A DNA stretch of 64,000 nucleotides from Desulfovibrionaceae bacterium (GTDB taxonomy: Bacteria; Desulfobacterota; Desulfovibrionia; Desulfovibrionales; Desulfovibrionaceae). Where the stretch lies: NCBI GenBank assembly GCA_016932995.1, contig JAFGBU010000010.1:1-64000 (forward strand). The letters are read 5' to 3'. Positions 41,239-49,406 of the stretch are shown piece by piece; the first letter of the stretch is position 1, and each line of letters starts with the position of its first letter. The notes beneath the pieces were generated by a model. The model made no database searches. It saw only the letters and a program-made list of their open reading frames with translations, and was not told the origin of the DNA. Both the position numbers and the translations under genes were made by a program.

Positions 41239-42527
41239 GACCCGCCCTCCGCGCCGATCTTGAAAATTTCCCGGCCGCAGACCTGGTTGTACATGGCGGC
41301 AAGCCTCGGGAAGTGGCGCTTCATGCCCAGGGTCTGCCTGGCCCGGGCCACGCCTTGACCCAGGGCCTGCCAGTCGGTCCTGGCCGCGATCGAGGCGAAG
41401 TCCTTGAGCTCCCGGCGCTCGATGGCCAGGCCGATGCCGTGTCGCTCCACGAACCGGGCGGCGCAGGCCGTGAATTTGGAGGCCACGATTGGCAGCCCGG
41501 CCTCCAGGAAGTTGAATATCTTGGAGCTCATCACATTGGCGTGGCAAAACGCGGTCTCGGCCCCGTCCTCGAAGTGCTGGTAGTTCCAGCCCAGATCGTG
41601 GCCGCACAGGGCCGCGGCCAGGCGGTCGTTGGCCAGGGCGGGCCGGTAGTTGAACCCGGGCCTGTGCCTGTCGATCTCCGCGTAGGCCTCGAACCCGCCG
41701 TTGCCGTTGTCGCAGGCGTTGAAGATCGTGAACTCGAAGCCCTGGCCGACCAGTTCCAGGGCCACCTCAAGGGTGCTTCGGCCGGTCTGGTAGTCGTGCT
41801 GTCTCCGGTCGCGTTGCAGGCCCCCGGCGAACACGATCCTGCGCGGCACCCCGCGCTCGGCCGGGCAGGAGTTTTCCGGAATCCACTCCTCGCAGACGTA
41901 GGACTGGAACTCCATGGCCCTGGGCGTATGCCCGTGCCGGGCGCAGAGGTGCTCGAAGAACTCCGGGGAGTCCTTGTAGATCACCCCGGCCGCTCCCGTG
42001 AATATCTCCTGCCAGAGCGCGAACTCCAAGTCGGGGTCAAGGACCCCGAAGTAGCGCTTGTGCGCCTCCACGTCCACGGACTCGCCGTCGTCGTACATGA
42101 GCTCCCTGAAATCAATGTAGTCCGCGATCACCGGGGCCCGGGAGCGCTTGACCAGCTCGGAAAAGGGATACGGGCTGTAGGTGCCGACAAGGGCGTGGAC
42201 CAGATCGAAGTCATAGCGCTCGGCCAGCCGGGGCATCGAAAGGACAAAGGGGTTCAGCACGCACAGGGCGTCGAAAAAGCCCTGTCCGGCCATGGCGGTC
42301 AGGGGAAACGCGCCGTTGAGCTCCGGGTCCCCGGTGACCAGGGCCACGATCACCCCGTGCTTTTTCAGATAGTACAACAGCTTGAGATAGTTGAACCCGA
42401 GGCGGAAGGAGGTCGCCAGCACGATCGGCGCGCCCGGGCGCGCGGCCCTGAGCGCGTCCAGCCCGCGCATGAAGCCCTCGAGCTTTTTTTCGTCCACCGG
42501 GTTGAGTCGTCTTCTGGGCAGGGGCAT
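41235..42527 (-). CDS. Glycosyltransferase-like protein (GT-B type)
   Basis: 430 residues, no membrane helix. Two Rossmann-like halves: the first with IVLATSFRLGFNYLKLLYYLKKHGVIVALVTGD, the second with RRIVFAGGLQRDRR and the donor-binding MSSKIFNFLEAGLPIVAS, in which the glutamate after NF matches the E-x7-E region of family-4 enzymes. The exact family is uncertain because the first half is unlike common GT4 members. It most likely transfers the CMP- or UDP-activated sugar made by neighbours, on the cytoplasmic side. Confidence 0.72.
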   Translation of the reverse strand: MPLPRRRLNPVDEKKLEGFMRGLDALRAARPGAPIVLATSFRLGFNYLKLLYYLKKHGVIVALVTGDPELNGAFPLTAMAGQGFFDALCVLNPFVLSMPRLAERYDFDLVHALVGTYSPYPFSELVKRSRAPVIADYIDFRELMYDDGESVDVEAHKRYFGVLDPDLEFALWQEIFTGAAGVIYKDSPEFFEHLCARHGHTPRAMEFQSYVCEEWIPENSCPAERGVPRRIVFAGGLQRDRRQHDYQTGRSTLEVALELVGQGFEFTIFNACDNGNGGFEAYAEIDRHRPGFNYRPALANDRLAAALCGHDLGWNYQHFEDGAETAFCHANVMSSKIFNFLEAGLPIVASKFTACAARFVERHGIGLAIERRELKDFASIAARTDWQALGQGVARARQTLGMKRHFPRLAAMYNQVCGREIFKIGAEGGS

Positions 42528-42545
42528 CTCAGCGCGCCTTTGCTT

Positions 42546-43862
42546 CTATTTGCCGGGCGAGTCCGGTTCCCGGCGGCAGGGCCGGTACAGGGAGCAGTTG
42601 ACGCAGGCCCTGGGCCGTCTCCCGGCCACCCAGTCGGTGACCAGTTGCCTGTGGACCGGCCCGAATATCGCGTCCATGGGCGCGGGGTCGCCGGGCTGGG
42701 CGATGACCAAATCGTCGTGGATCAGGTCCCGGAAGCGGCAGGGGCAGAGCCTGAATGCGCCGTCCGGCAGCACGGTGACCGAGCCGTTCACGATGAACTC
42801 GCAGGGCGGATCATCGGGCCTTGAGCGCACGGCCTTGAGGCTCATGCTGCCCAAGAGGTCCTGGTCGGAGACCGCGCCGGACCAGTTGTCGAACTCCACG
42901 CTCCCGTCTCCGGGATCGAAAAAGATCACGCCCTGCTTGAGATAGGGCAAAAGCCGCTCGAACCCCGGGTCGTGGAAGATGGCCTCGGCCGGCCTGTAGC
43001 TCCGGTGGCAGAGGTTGATCTTCGCGCCCCTGCCGCGCGCCGCCTTGATCTCCGCCGCCAGGAGCAGGCCGTTGAGCACGTCCTGGTAGACGTCCACCCC
43101 GAAGACCTCGCGATAGGCCTCGGGCGCAAGGCCCGGGATGCTCACGGAGATGGTCTCCATGGCCTCCACGAGCAGGGCCGGCAGGTCCGGGTCCCGGCCG
43201 AGCAGGATGGCGTTGGTGGTCAGGCGCAGGGTCTTGATCCCGGCCTCTCGCGCGCAGCTGACCTTGTCCTTGAAGCCCGGGTCCAGGAGGGTCTCGCCGA
43301 TGAGCGGGCTGAAGTCGGCGACCTCGACCTTGGACCCGGCCATGGCCTCGGCGATGCGGGCGAAGGTCGTCAGGTCCATGGTTTGGCGTTTTTCGCGGTA
43401 GGTCTTGTAGGCGCAGAACACGCACCTGCTGTTGCAGGCGTTGGTCAGGGTGAAGTTCAGCTGGCCGGGCGCTTGGCCGCGCATGGCCTCAAAGGCCTCG
43501 AGGCTCTCGGCCGGCCCGAGGGCGGACCCCTTGGCCGGCGCGGACTCGCGGGTCCCGGCCGCGAGGTCGAAGAACACGAAGCAGCGCTCGGCCAGGCCCA
43601 GGCCCTCCAGGGTGGCCCATATCTGGTCGTAGAAGTAGGAGGTGATCACGATGTAGTCGAAGCCGTCGCGGTCAAGGCCCTCGGCGTTGACCACCGGCAG
43701 GCCCTGGAACTCGCCGCCCTTCTTGAACGAGTCGCCGAAGCAAATGATCTCAAGGTCCGGGCGCGAGGCCTCGATGCGTTGCTTGAGCTCCGCGGCCCGG
43801 CCGCCCGTGCCGTAGATGCAGACCCGGGCCGGGCCCGGAAGTTGCGAGACGTCGTAGAGCAT
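42546..43862 (-). CDS. Rossmann-domain/radical SAM fusion protein
   Basis: 438 residues. Residues 10-105 form the small Rossmann-like domain found repeatedly in this locus (VCIYGTGGRAAELKQRIE, ICFGDSF, GLPVVN, DYIVITS). A radical SAM domain follows (about 128-330) with CNSRCVFC (C-x3-C-x2-C) for the 4Fe-4S cluster. The C-terminal part has further cysteines (CPCRF and CVNCSLYRPC) like a SPASM/twitch auxiliary-cluster region. Chemistry in such loci includes dehydration, epimerisation or methylation of sugars; the substrate is not known. GGAAAG lies upstream of the ATG. Confidence 0.78.
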   Translation of the reverse strand: MLYDVSQLPGPARVCIYGTGGRAAELKQRIEASRPDLEIICFGDSFKKGGEFQGLPVVNAEGLDRDGFDYIVITSYFYDQIWATLEGLGLAERCFVFFDLAAGTRESAPAKGSALGPAESLEAFEAMRGQAPGQLNFTLTNACNSRCVFCAYKTYREKRQTMDLTTFARIAEAMAGSKVEVADFSPLIGETLLDPGFKDKVSCAREAGIKTLRLTTNAILLGRDPDLPALLVEAMETISVSIPGLAPEAYREVFGVDVYQDVLNGLLLAAEIKAARGRGAKINLCHRSYRPAEAIFHDPGFERLLPYLKQGVIFFDPGDGSVEFDNWSGAVSDQDLLGSMSLKAVRSRPDDPPCEFIVNGSVTVLPDGAFRLCPCRFRDLIHDDLVIAQPGDPAPMDAIFGPVHRQLVTDWVAGRRPRACVNCSLYRPCRREPDSPGK

Positions 43863-43897
43863 GGCGCTTTCCGATGAACGCCCGGCCGCGGGTCGTC

Positions 43898-44899
43898 CTA
43901 CCTGAGATTGATCTCCTGCATCTTCTTGATGTTGAAGTAGACCGGGTCGGTCATGGAGTTGGGCGCCAGCCCGGCGTCAAAGGCCCGGACAAGGCCCTTG
44001 ACCGCGTCCTCGATGCTGTACCTGGGCTCGAACCCGAGCTCGGTCGCGATCTTTTCCGAGGACACGTGGTAGGAGCGGTTGTCGTTGGTCGGCACGACCT
44101 CCACGTCGATGTCCCCGCCCACGGTCCGGCGCACGATCTCGCCCAAGTCCTTGACCTTGTGGTTCATGTACCCGGCGTTGTAGATCTTGCCGTTGATCAG
44201 CGCGTCCTCCCACTCCAGGGACTTGACGTATATCTCGGCCATGTCCGTGATGTGGATGTTGGGCCGCAGCTGCTCGCCGCCGAACAACTTGATCTTCCTG
44301 TTGTGGTAGGCGTGGTTGGTCAGGATGTTGACCACCACGTCCAGGCGCAGGCGCGGGGCGTAGCCGCAGACCGTGGACGGCCTGATGACCAGGGGAACGA
44401 ACCCGCTTGCGGCCGCGTTCAACAGGACCTGCTCGCACATGGCCTTGTACTTGGAGTAGTCGGTCAGCGGGTCCAGGGACAGATCCTCGGTGACCTCGGG
44501 CTCGTCCTTGATCCCGTACACGCTGGAGGACGAGGCGTACACGAAGCGCCGGACCCCGGCCTTCTTGGAGACCTCGACCAGGTCCAGGAAGGCGTCGTAG
44601 TTGATGGACCTGCCCAGGGAGGGGTCGAGCTCGAAGCTCGGGTCGTTGGAGATGCAGGCCAGGTGGATGACCGCGTCGCAGCCCTTGGCCGAATTCTCGA
44701 CCAGGGCCCTGTCGCGCAGATCGCCCTTGATCTCGGTGAGCCCCGGATGCGTGCGCACCGCTTCAAGGGCCTTGTCCCCGTAGATGTACAGGTCCAGGAC
44801 CCGGACCTTGTAGCCCAGGTCCAGGAGCCGGGGGACCAGGGCGCTGCCCACGTAACCGGCCCCGCCGGTGACCAGAACGGTGTCGAACTTCCTTTTCAT
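43898..44899 (-). CDS. NAD-dependent nucleotide-sugar epimerase/dehydratase (extended SDR)
   Basis: 333 residues preceded by AAGGGG. NAD-binding VLVTGGAGYVGSALV, active-site Ser-Ser-Ser region (YASSSSVYG) and YSKYK with the catalytic Tyr and Lys, so a working extended SDR. The next gene on the right (44915) encodes another member, only distantly similar. Products could be 4-epimers or 4-keto intermediates of a UDP-, GDP- or dTDP-sugar. Confidence 0.87.
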   Translation of the reverse strand: MKRKFDTVLVTGGAGYVGSALVPRLLDLGYKVRVLDLYIYGDKALEAVRTHPGLTEIKGDLRDRALVENSAKGCDAVIHLACISNDPSFELDPSLGRSINYDAFLDLVEVSKKAGVRRFVYASSSSVYGIKDEPEVTEDLSLDPLTDYSKYKAMCEQVLLNAAASGFVPLVIRPSTVCGYAPRLRLDVVVNILTNHAYHNRKIKLFGGEQLRPNIHITDMAEIYVKSLEWEDALINGKIYNAGYMNHKVKDLGEIVRRTVGGDIDVEVVPTNDNRSYHVSSEKIATELGFEPRYSIEDAVKGLVRAFDAGLAPNSMTDPVYFNIKKMQEINLR

Positions 44900-44914
44900 G
44901 TCCCAACCCCTTGG

Positions 44915-45904
44915 TTACGAGAGATACTTGAACCAGTCCCTGGTCGCCTCGGCGATCGTCTCCGGGGTCCAGACCGGGGCCTCTTTCCAGTAGTCGATGT
45001 TGCGCAGGACCTCGGCCACGCCCTGCTCAAAGGAGACCTCGGGCCGCCAGCCCAAAAGCCTGCCGATCCTGGTCGTGTCGGCAAAGGTGCACTCCGGCTC
45101 GCCCGGACGCTTGGGCACGGCCACGGTCTCGCCGCCCAGCAGCCCGGCCAACCGGTTGACGCTGTAGTGGCCGCCCGAGCCCACGTTCATGATCTGGCCG
45201 CTGAGCTCGGAGTTCACGGCCATGAACATGGCCCGGGCCACGTCCGTGACATAGGTGAAGTCCCGGGTCTGGGTCCCGTCGCCCACGATGGTCAGGGGCC
45301 TGCCGGCCAGCTTCTGGGCCAGAAAGACCCCGAACACCGCGCCGTAGGTCCCGGAGGTCCGGGAGCGCGGGCCGAAGACGTTGAACAGCCGCAGGGAGAC
45401 CAGGGGCAGCTTGTAGACCTGGCGCCAGTGCATGGCCAGCTGCTCGCCGAGCATCTTGGTCAGGGCGTAGGGGTACTGCGGCCGCATCTCCGCGCTCTCG
45501 GGCGTGGGATAGAGGTCGGGAACGCCGTAGCAGGACGAGGACGCGGTGTACAAAAAGCGCCCGACCCCGGCCTGCCTGGCCGCCTCGAGCACGTTGAAGG
45601 TCCCGTCCACGTTGGACCGGAAGTATTCCCCGGGCGCCTGGATCGAGGGCACGATGTCCGCCAGGGCGGCCAGGTGGTAGACGTGGTCCGCGCCGTCGAA
45701 CACGCCCTTCAGGGCCCGGGCCTCGCCGATGTCCGCTTGGATCAGGGTCAGCGCGGGGTCCTTGGCCCGGTGCGCGAGGTTCTCGGGCCTGCCGGTGGAG
45801 AAGTTGTCCACCACCCGGACCCTGAAGCCCTTGTCGAGCAGCAGGTCCACCAGGTGCGAGCCGATGAACCCGGCGCCTCCGGTCACCAGCGCGGTCTTGG
45901 GCAT
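44915..45904 (-). CDS. NAD-dependent nucleotide-sugar epimerase (GalE/WbpP-like)
   Basis: 329 residues, first gene after a promoter-like site, with TTGAGGAACG upstream. ALVTGGAGFIGSHLVDLLLDKG, D-x-FSTGRPENL, TASSSCYG and the catalytic YALTK are all present; FGPRSRTSGTYGAVFGVF follows, as in the WbpP/GNE group of UDP-GlcNAc(A) 4-epimerases. It is in line with 43898 (15 bases), so the two act in one pathway. Confidence 0.88.
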   Translation of the reverse strand: MPKTALVTGGAGFIGSHLVDLLLDKGFRVRVVDNFSTGRPENLAHRAKDPALTLIQADIGEARALKGVFDGADHVYHLAALADIVPSIQAPGEYFRSNVDGTFNVLEAARQAGVGRFLYTASSSCYGVPDLYPTPESAEMRPQYPYALTKMLGEQLAMHWRQVYKLPLVSLRLFNVFGPRSRTSGTYGAVFGVFLAQKLAGRPLTIVGDGTQTRDFTYVTDVARAMFMAVNSELSGQIMNVGSGGHYSVNRLAGLLGGETVAVPKRPGEPECTFADTTRIGRLLGWRPEVSFEQGVAEVLRNIDYWKEAPVWTPETIAEATRDWFKYLS

Positions 45905-45975
45905 GATCGTTCCTCAAGGATCGCCGAGGGTTGAAACAACGGCTGAAACCTGTTTGGGCACCCTGGCCCCTGTTT

Positions 45976-46004
45976 CTTATCGGCTGTTTTTTTCATTCAG
46001 TTAA
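45976..46004 (-). promoter_or_regulatory. Candidate internal promoter of the glycan locus
   Basis: On the minus strand TTAACT (46004-45999), exactly 17 bases, then GATAAG (45981-45976), 72 bases before the epimerase start. It lies in the only long gap (247 bases) of the locus and would split it into two transcripts. Confidence 0.5.
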
Positions 46005-46151
46005 CAAAGGGTGCGTCAAAAACCCGAACCCCGGGGATCGACGCGTATCGTTTTGCAAATGCCCTGCAAATGCCGAACCAGCCCGGCGGGCAGCCGTGTC
46101 TTTCGAGGAGTTGAACCGACGGGAATCGGCGCGGGGCCTTGCAGGAATCGC

Positions 46152-47543
46152 CTAGGCCGTGAGCTCCCCGGCCAGGCCGAAACCGTACAGGGCGAACAGC
46201 TCGTTCAGGCCGGTGAACAGCCGGATGTCCTGGCCGCAACGCTCAAGGCGGGCGCGCACCTCGGCCGCGACCGCCCGCTTGTCGAACGATGCGACCACGA
46301 CGGCCTGGGCCTTGAACTCATGCGCCCGGTCCGGCCCGGCCACGGGCAGGCCCATGACCCTGGTCCCCCACAGCCCGGGGTTCGAGTCCAGAAACCCGAG
46401 GACCTCGCATTCCGGGGCGACCTCCCGGAGAAAGGCGCACAGCGTCCGGCCCCTTGTCCCGGCCCCGTACAGGACCACCCGCCGCCTCGATTCGAGATAG
46501 CTCGTCACGCACCCGGCGTTGATGGTCCGAAAGGCCAGCTGCTCGACCTCGGACAATGAGTCGCGCGCGACCCGGAACTTCATGGTCTTGAACATGTGGC
46601 CGTAGCAGTCGGCCAGAAACGCGGCCAGGGCCGGCCGGCCCGAGGCCTGAACCCGGCCGAGCCTCTCCTCGGGCAGGGCCCTCTCCAGGCGGCAGGGCTT
46701 GAGCAGGGCCTCTGTCCACGGCGGGGGCCAGTGCTCCGGCAGGGGCTCGAAGCTCGGCGCGAGCGCCTCCCGGTAGACCGCATCCTCGAACTCGCCGCCC
46801 AGGTGCTCGATGTCCCTTCCCATGCGCAGGGTGGGGCCGAGGTCCGAAGGCTCGATGAAAAAGGTCAGGTCCGTGAACTCGTCGATCTCCCGGCCGGAGG
46901 CGATGAGCCGGGCCAGGATGCGGTCGTAATCCACCACGTGGCAGGGCCGCGCCTGCCTCTGGAGCCCGGCCAGCCGGGTGTAGCCGTGCCTGAAGCCCCT
47001 CTTCCAGCAGGAAAGCCAGGAAAAGGGCGTGGGCCCCAGGCCGGCCAGCGGGGAGAGCCTCTTGATGATGACTATCGGGACCCCGGGCAGGGCCCGCCTG
47101 ACCCTGGCGACAAATTCGCAAAAGCGCTCGAAGTAGTCCTCGGGCCCGCACTCGGCGATCCGGCAGTAGAACAGGGGCCCGACCAGGTCCTCCAGGGCCC
47201 GGCATGAGTCCGTCTGGTCGGACCCGCCCGAGGCGTTGGGCACAAGGGCCTTTTGCCCCTGGACCGGGTGCCGGCAGTACTCGTGCGGCAGGGAGACGAC
47301 GATCCGCTCCGGGTTCAGGGAAACCAGGTCCTCCAGGCCGGGCTGAAAATATATCCGCCCGTTGCCCATGGCCTCGGACAGGCCCTCGGTCGACAGTCGC
47401 CCGCCAAGCAGGCGCTTGGACTCCTTCAGGCCCTGGCGGCCGAACCCGAGCGAGGGGAAGAACAGGTGCTTCGCGGCCCGGCCATGGGCCTGAAAGACGT
47501 GCCCCAGGGAAGACACCTGGCAATTGCCCATGAGTACATTCAT
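46152..47543 (-). CDS. WcbI-like protein with C-terminal Rossmann domain
   Basis: 463 residues. It begins NVLMGNCQVSSLGHVF; G-N-C-Q at the very start is the signature of the WcbI family of capsule-associated putative acyltransferases. About 350 residues with LPHEYCRHP, VPIVIIKRLSP and long charged helices follow, then the recurring small Rossmann-like domain (about 355-460: VVLYGAGTRGRTLCAFL, LGFLDSN, GLPVAG, VVVASFD). Inference: a glycan-modifying transferase whose partner domain binds a cofactor or sugar nucleotide. A GAGG lies about 11 bases before the ATG. Confidence 0.72.
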   Translation of the reverse strand: MNVLMGNCQVSSLGHVFQAHGRAAKHLFFPSLGFGRQGLKESKRLLGGRLSTEGLSEAMGNGRIYFQPGLEDLVSLNPERIVVSLPHEYCRHPVQGQKALVPNASGGSDQTDSCRALEDLVGPLFYCRIAECGPEDYFERFCEFVARVRRALPGVPIVIIKRLSPLAGLGPTPFSWLSCWKRGFRHGYTRLAGLQRQARPCHVVDYDRILARLIASGREIDEFTDLTFFIEPSDLGPTLRMGRDIEHLGGEFEDAVYREALAPSFEPLPEHWPPPWTEALLKPCRLERALPEERLGRVQASGRPALAAFLADCYGHMFKTMKFRVARDSLSEVEQLAFRTINAGCVTSYLESRRRVVLYGAGTRGRTLCAFLREVAPECEVLGFLDSNPGLWGTRVMGLPVAGPDRAHEFKAQAVVVASFDKRAVAAEVRARLERCGQDIRLFTGLNELFALYGFGLAGELTA

Positions 47544-47576
47544 CGCGGCTCGACCTCGCCGACGCCCGCACGCCGA

Positions 47577-48494
47577 TCAATCAAGGTTTCGGATCACGGC
47601 CTCCCGGATTCCCCGGGCGTCGATGCCCAGGCGGCCCATGACCTCGAGCTGGGTGCCGTAGAAGTCGGGAAAAATGTCCGGGATTCCGAGCCGGACCAGG
47701 CGCCTCGGCAGACCGTTGTCCGCAAAGGCCTCGGCCACGGCCCCGCCCAGCCCGCCCATCAGCGTGTGCTCCTCGACCGTGACCACGATCCGGGCCCGGG
47801 CGCTCAGGTCCAGGAGCATCTCGACGTCCAGGGGCTTGACCGTGGGCAGGTGCAGGATGCCCGCGGCCAGGCCTTCGGCTTCGAGCTCCTGGGCCGCGGC
47901 AAGGGCCTGCTGCAGGGTCACGCCCGTGGTCACGATGAGCGCGTCCCCGCCCTCCCGGAAGGGTATCCCCCGTCCGATGGCAAAGGCCAGGTCCTCGCGG
48001 GAGACCACGGGGTCAAAGCCTTTGGCCAGCCGGATGTAGATCGGGCCGGGCCAGTCCACGGACTGGGGCATGAAGCGCTCCATCTCCTTTTCGTCGCACG
48101 GGCAGACCACGGTCATGTTCGGCAGGCAGCGCATGAGCGCGATGTCCTCTATGGCCAGGTGCGTGGAGCCCAGGGGCGCGTAGACCAGGCCGCCGCCGTT
48201 GCCGATGAGCCGGACCCTGACCTTGTGCTGGCACAGGTCGATGACGATCTGGTCCAGGGCGCGCCTGGTGAAGAAGGTGGCGATGGTGTTCGCGTAGACC
48301 ACCCGCCCGTCCAGGGCCAGGCCCGCGGCCATGCCCACGACATTGGCCTCGGAGATGCCCTCCATGAAGAACCGGCCGGGCATGTCCCTTTGAAACTCCT
48401 CAAGGGTCCTGAAGCCCAGGTCCGAGCCGATGAAGCAGATGGACTCGTTTTCGCGCGCCAGCTCGTAGACCATGTTCAAGCACTTCTTTCTCAT
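47577..48494 (-). CDS. Transketolase C-terminal half (pyrimidine-binding and C domains)
   Basis: 305 residues. Contains the Pyr domain of transketolase/DXS (ESICFIGSDLG, FMEGISEANVVGMAAGLALDG, with the family glutamate in EGISEANV) and the C-terminal domain (RIVVTVEEHTLMGGLGGAVAEAF). With the N-terminal half encoded just upstream (48552), it would make an alpha2beta2 transketolase using TPP. Two-gene transketolases often occur in sugar-biosynthesis clusters where they build unusual keto-sugars. Confidence 0.9.
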   Translation of the reverse strand: MRKKCLNMVYELARENESICFIGSDLGFRTLEEFQRDMPGRFFMEGISEANVVGMAAGLALDGRVVYANTIATFFTRRALDQIVIDLCQHKVRVRLIGNGGGLVYAPLGSTHLAIEDIALMRCLPNMTVVCPCDEKEMERFMPQSVDWPGPIYIRLAKGFDPVVSREDLAFAIGRGIPFREGGDALIVTTGVTLQQALAAAQELEAEGLAAGILHLPTVKPLDVEMLLDLSARARIVVTVEEHTLMGGLGGAVAEAFADNGLPRRLVRLGIPDIFPDFYGTQLEVMGRLGIDARGIREAVIRNLD

Positions 48495-48551
48495 ATCCGG
48501 ATTCCGCCTTGACCTTGAAGATGCCTTCCGCCTTGCCTGCCCGGGCCGAGA

Positions 48552-49406
48552 TCAGGCCAGGGCCCTGTACAGGTCCTGGGCCTGCTCGCAGGATATCCTG
48601 CTCTTGTGGTGCCACTCGAGGTTGTTCTCGGCGCAGGCCACGCCCTTGCCCTTGACCGTGTGGCAGATGAACGCCGAGGGCCTGCCCGGCTCCAGGGGGA
48701 CCCTGGAAAAGACCTCTCGCAGGGCCCCAACGTCGTGGCCGTTCACCTCCTGGACCGCCCAGCCGAAGCTGACGAACTTGTCCGCAAGGGGCTCCAGGTC
48801 CAGGACCCGGCAGGTGGCGTCGTAGGACTGGTACTTGTTGTAGTCCACCACCAGGCTCAGGTTGTCCTGGCCCTTGACCCCCGCGCTCATGCACGCCTCC
48901 CACACGCTGCCCTCGTTGCACTCGCCGTCCCCCAGGATCACGAAGACCCGCGAATCACGATTGTCCATGCGCGCGCTCACGGCCATGCCCAGGCCCACGG
49001 ACAGGCCGTGGCCGAGGCTGCCGGTGCTGGCCTCGATGCCCGGGACCTTGGTGGCGTCCGGGTGCCCGCCCAGCAGCCCGCCGTGCCGGCAGAACCGGGA
49101 CAGCTCCTCGGCCGGGAAAAAGCCCTTTTCCGCGAGCATGACGTACAGGGGCACGCAGCCGTGGCCCTTGCTCAGGATGCACCTGTCGCGGCCCGGCCAG
49201 TCCGGCCTTTTGGGGTCGTAGCGCAGGATGTGGTCGTAGAGGACCCGGAGGATCTCGACCAGGGACAAAGAGGCCCCGACATGGCCCCTCTCGGCGCACT
49301 CAAGGACCCTGACCGCCTCCCGGCGCAGGCCGAGCGAACGCTCGTCCAGGACCGCATTCATGGCCTGCTCATGCCAAATCTTCGCGCAATCTCTCATGCT
49401 CTTCAT
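48552..49406 (-). CDS. Transketolase N-terminal half (TPP-binding)
   Basis: 284 residues from the ATG at 49406 (GGAGACAGTGG in front), which lies 38 bases inside the previous gene. SKGHGCVPLYVMLAEKGFF, the glycine-rich PGIEASTGSLGHGLSVGLGMA and the TPP motif GDGECNEGSVWEACMSAG then N (LVVDYNKYQ) are complete. It stops after the TPP domain, as expected for the split form; the partner is 57 bases downstream. Confidence 0.9.
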   Translation of the reverse strand: MKSMRDCAKIWHEQAMNAVLDERSLGLRREAVRVLECAERGHVGASLSLVEILRVLYDHILRYDPKRPDWPGRDRCILSKGHGCVPLYVMLAEKGFFPAEELSRFCRHGGLLGGHPDATKVPGIEASTGSLGHGLSVGLGMAVSARMDNRDSRVFVILGDGECNEGSVWEACMSAGVKGQDNLSLVVDYNKYQSYDATCRVLDLEPLADKFVSFGWAVQEVNGHDVGALREVFSRVPLEPGRPSAFICHTVKGKGVACAENNLEWHHKSRISCEQAQDLYRALA

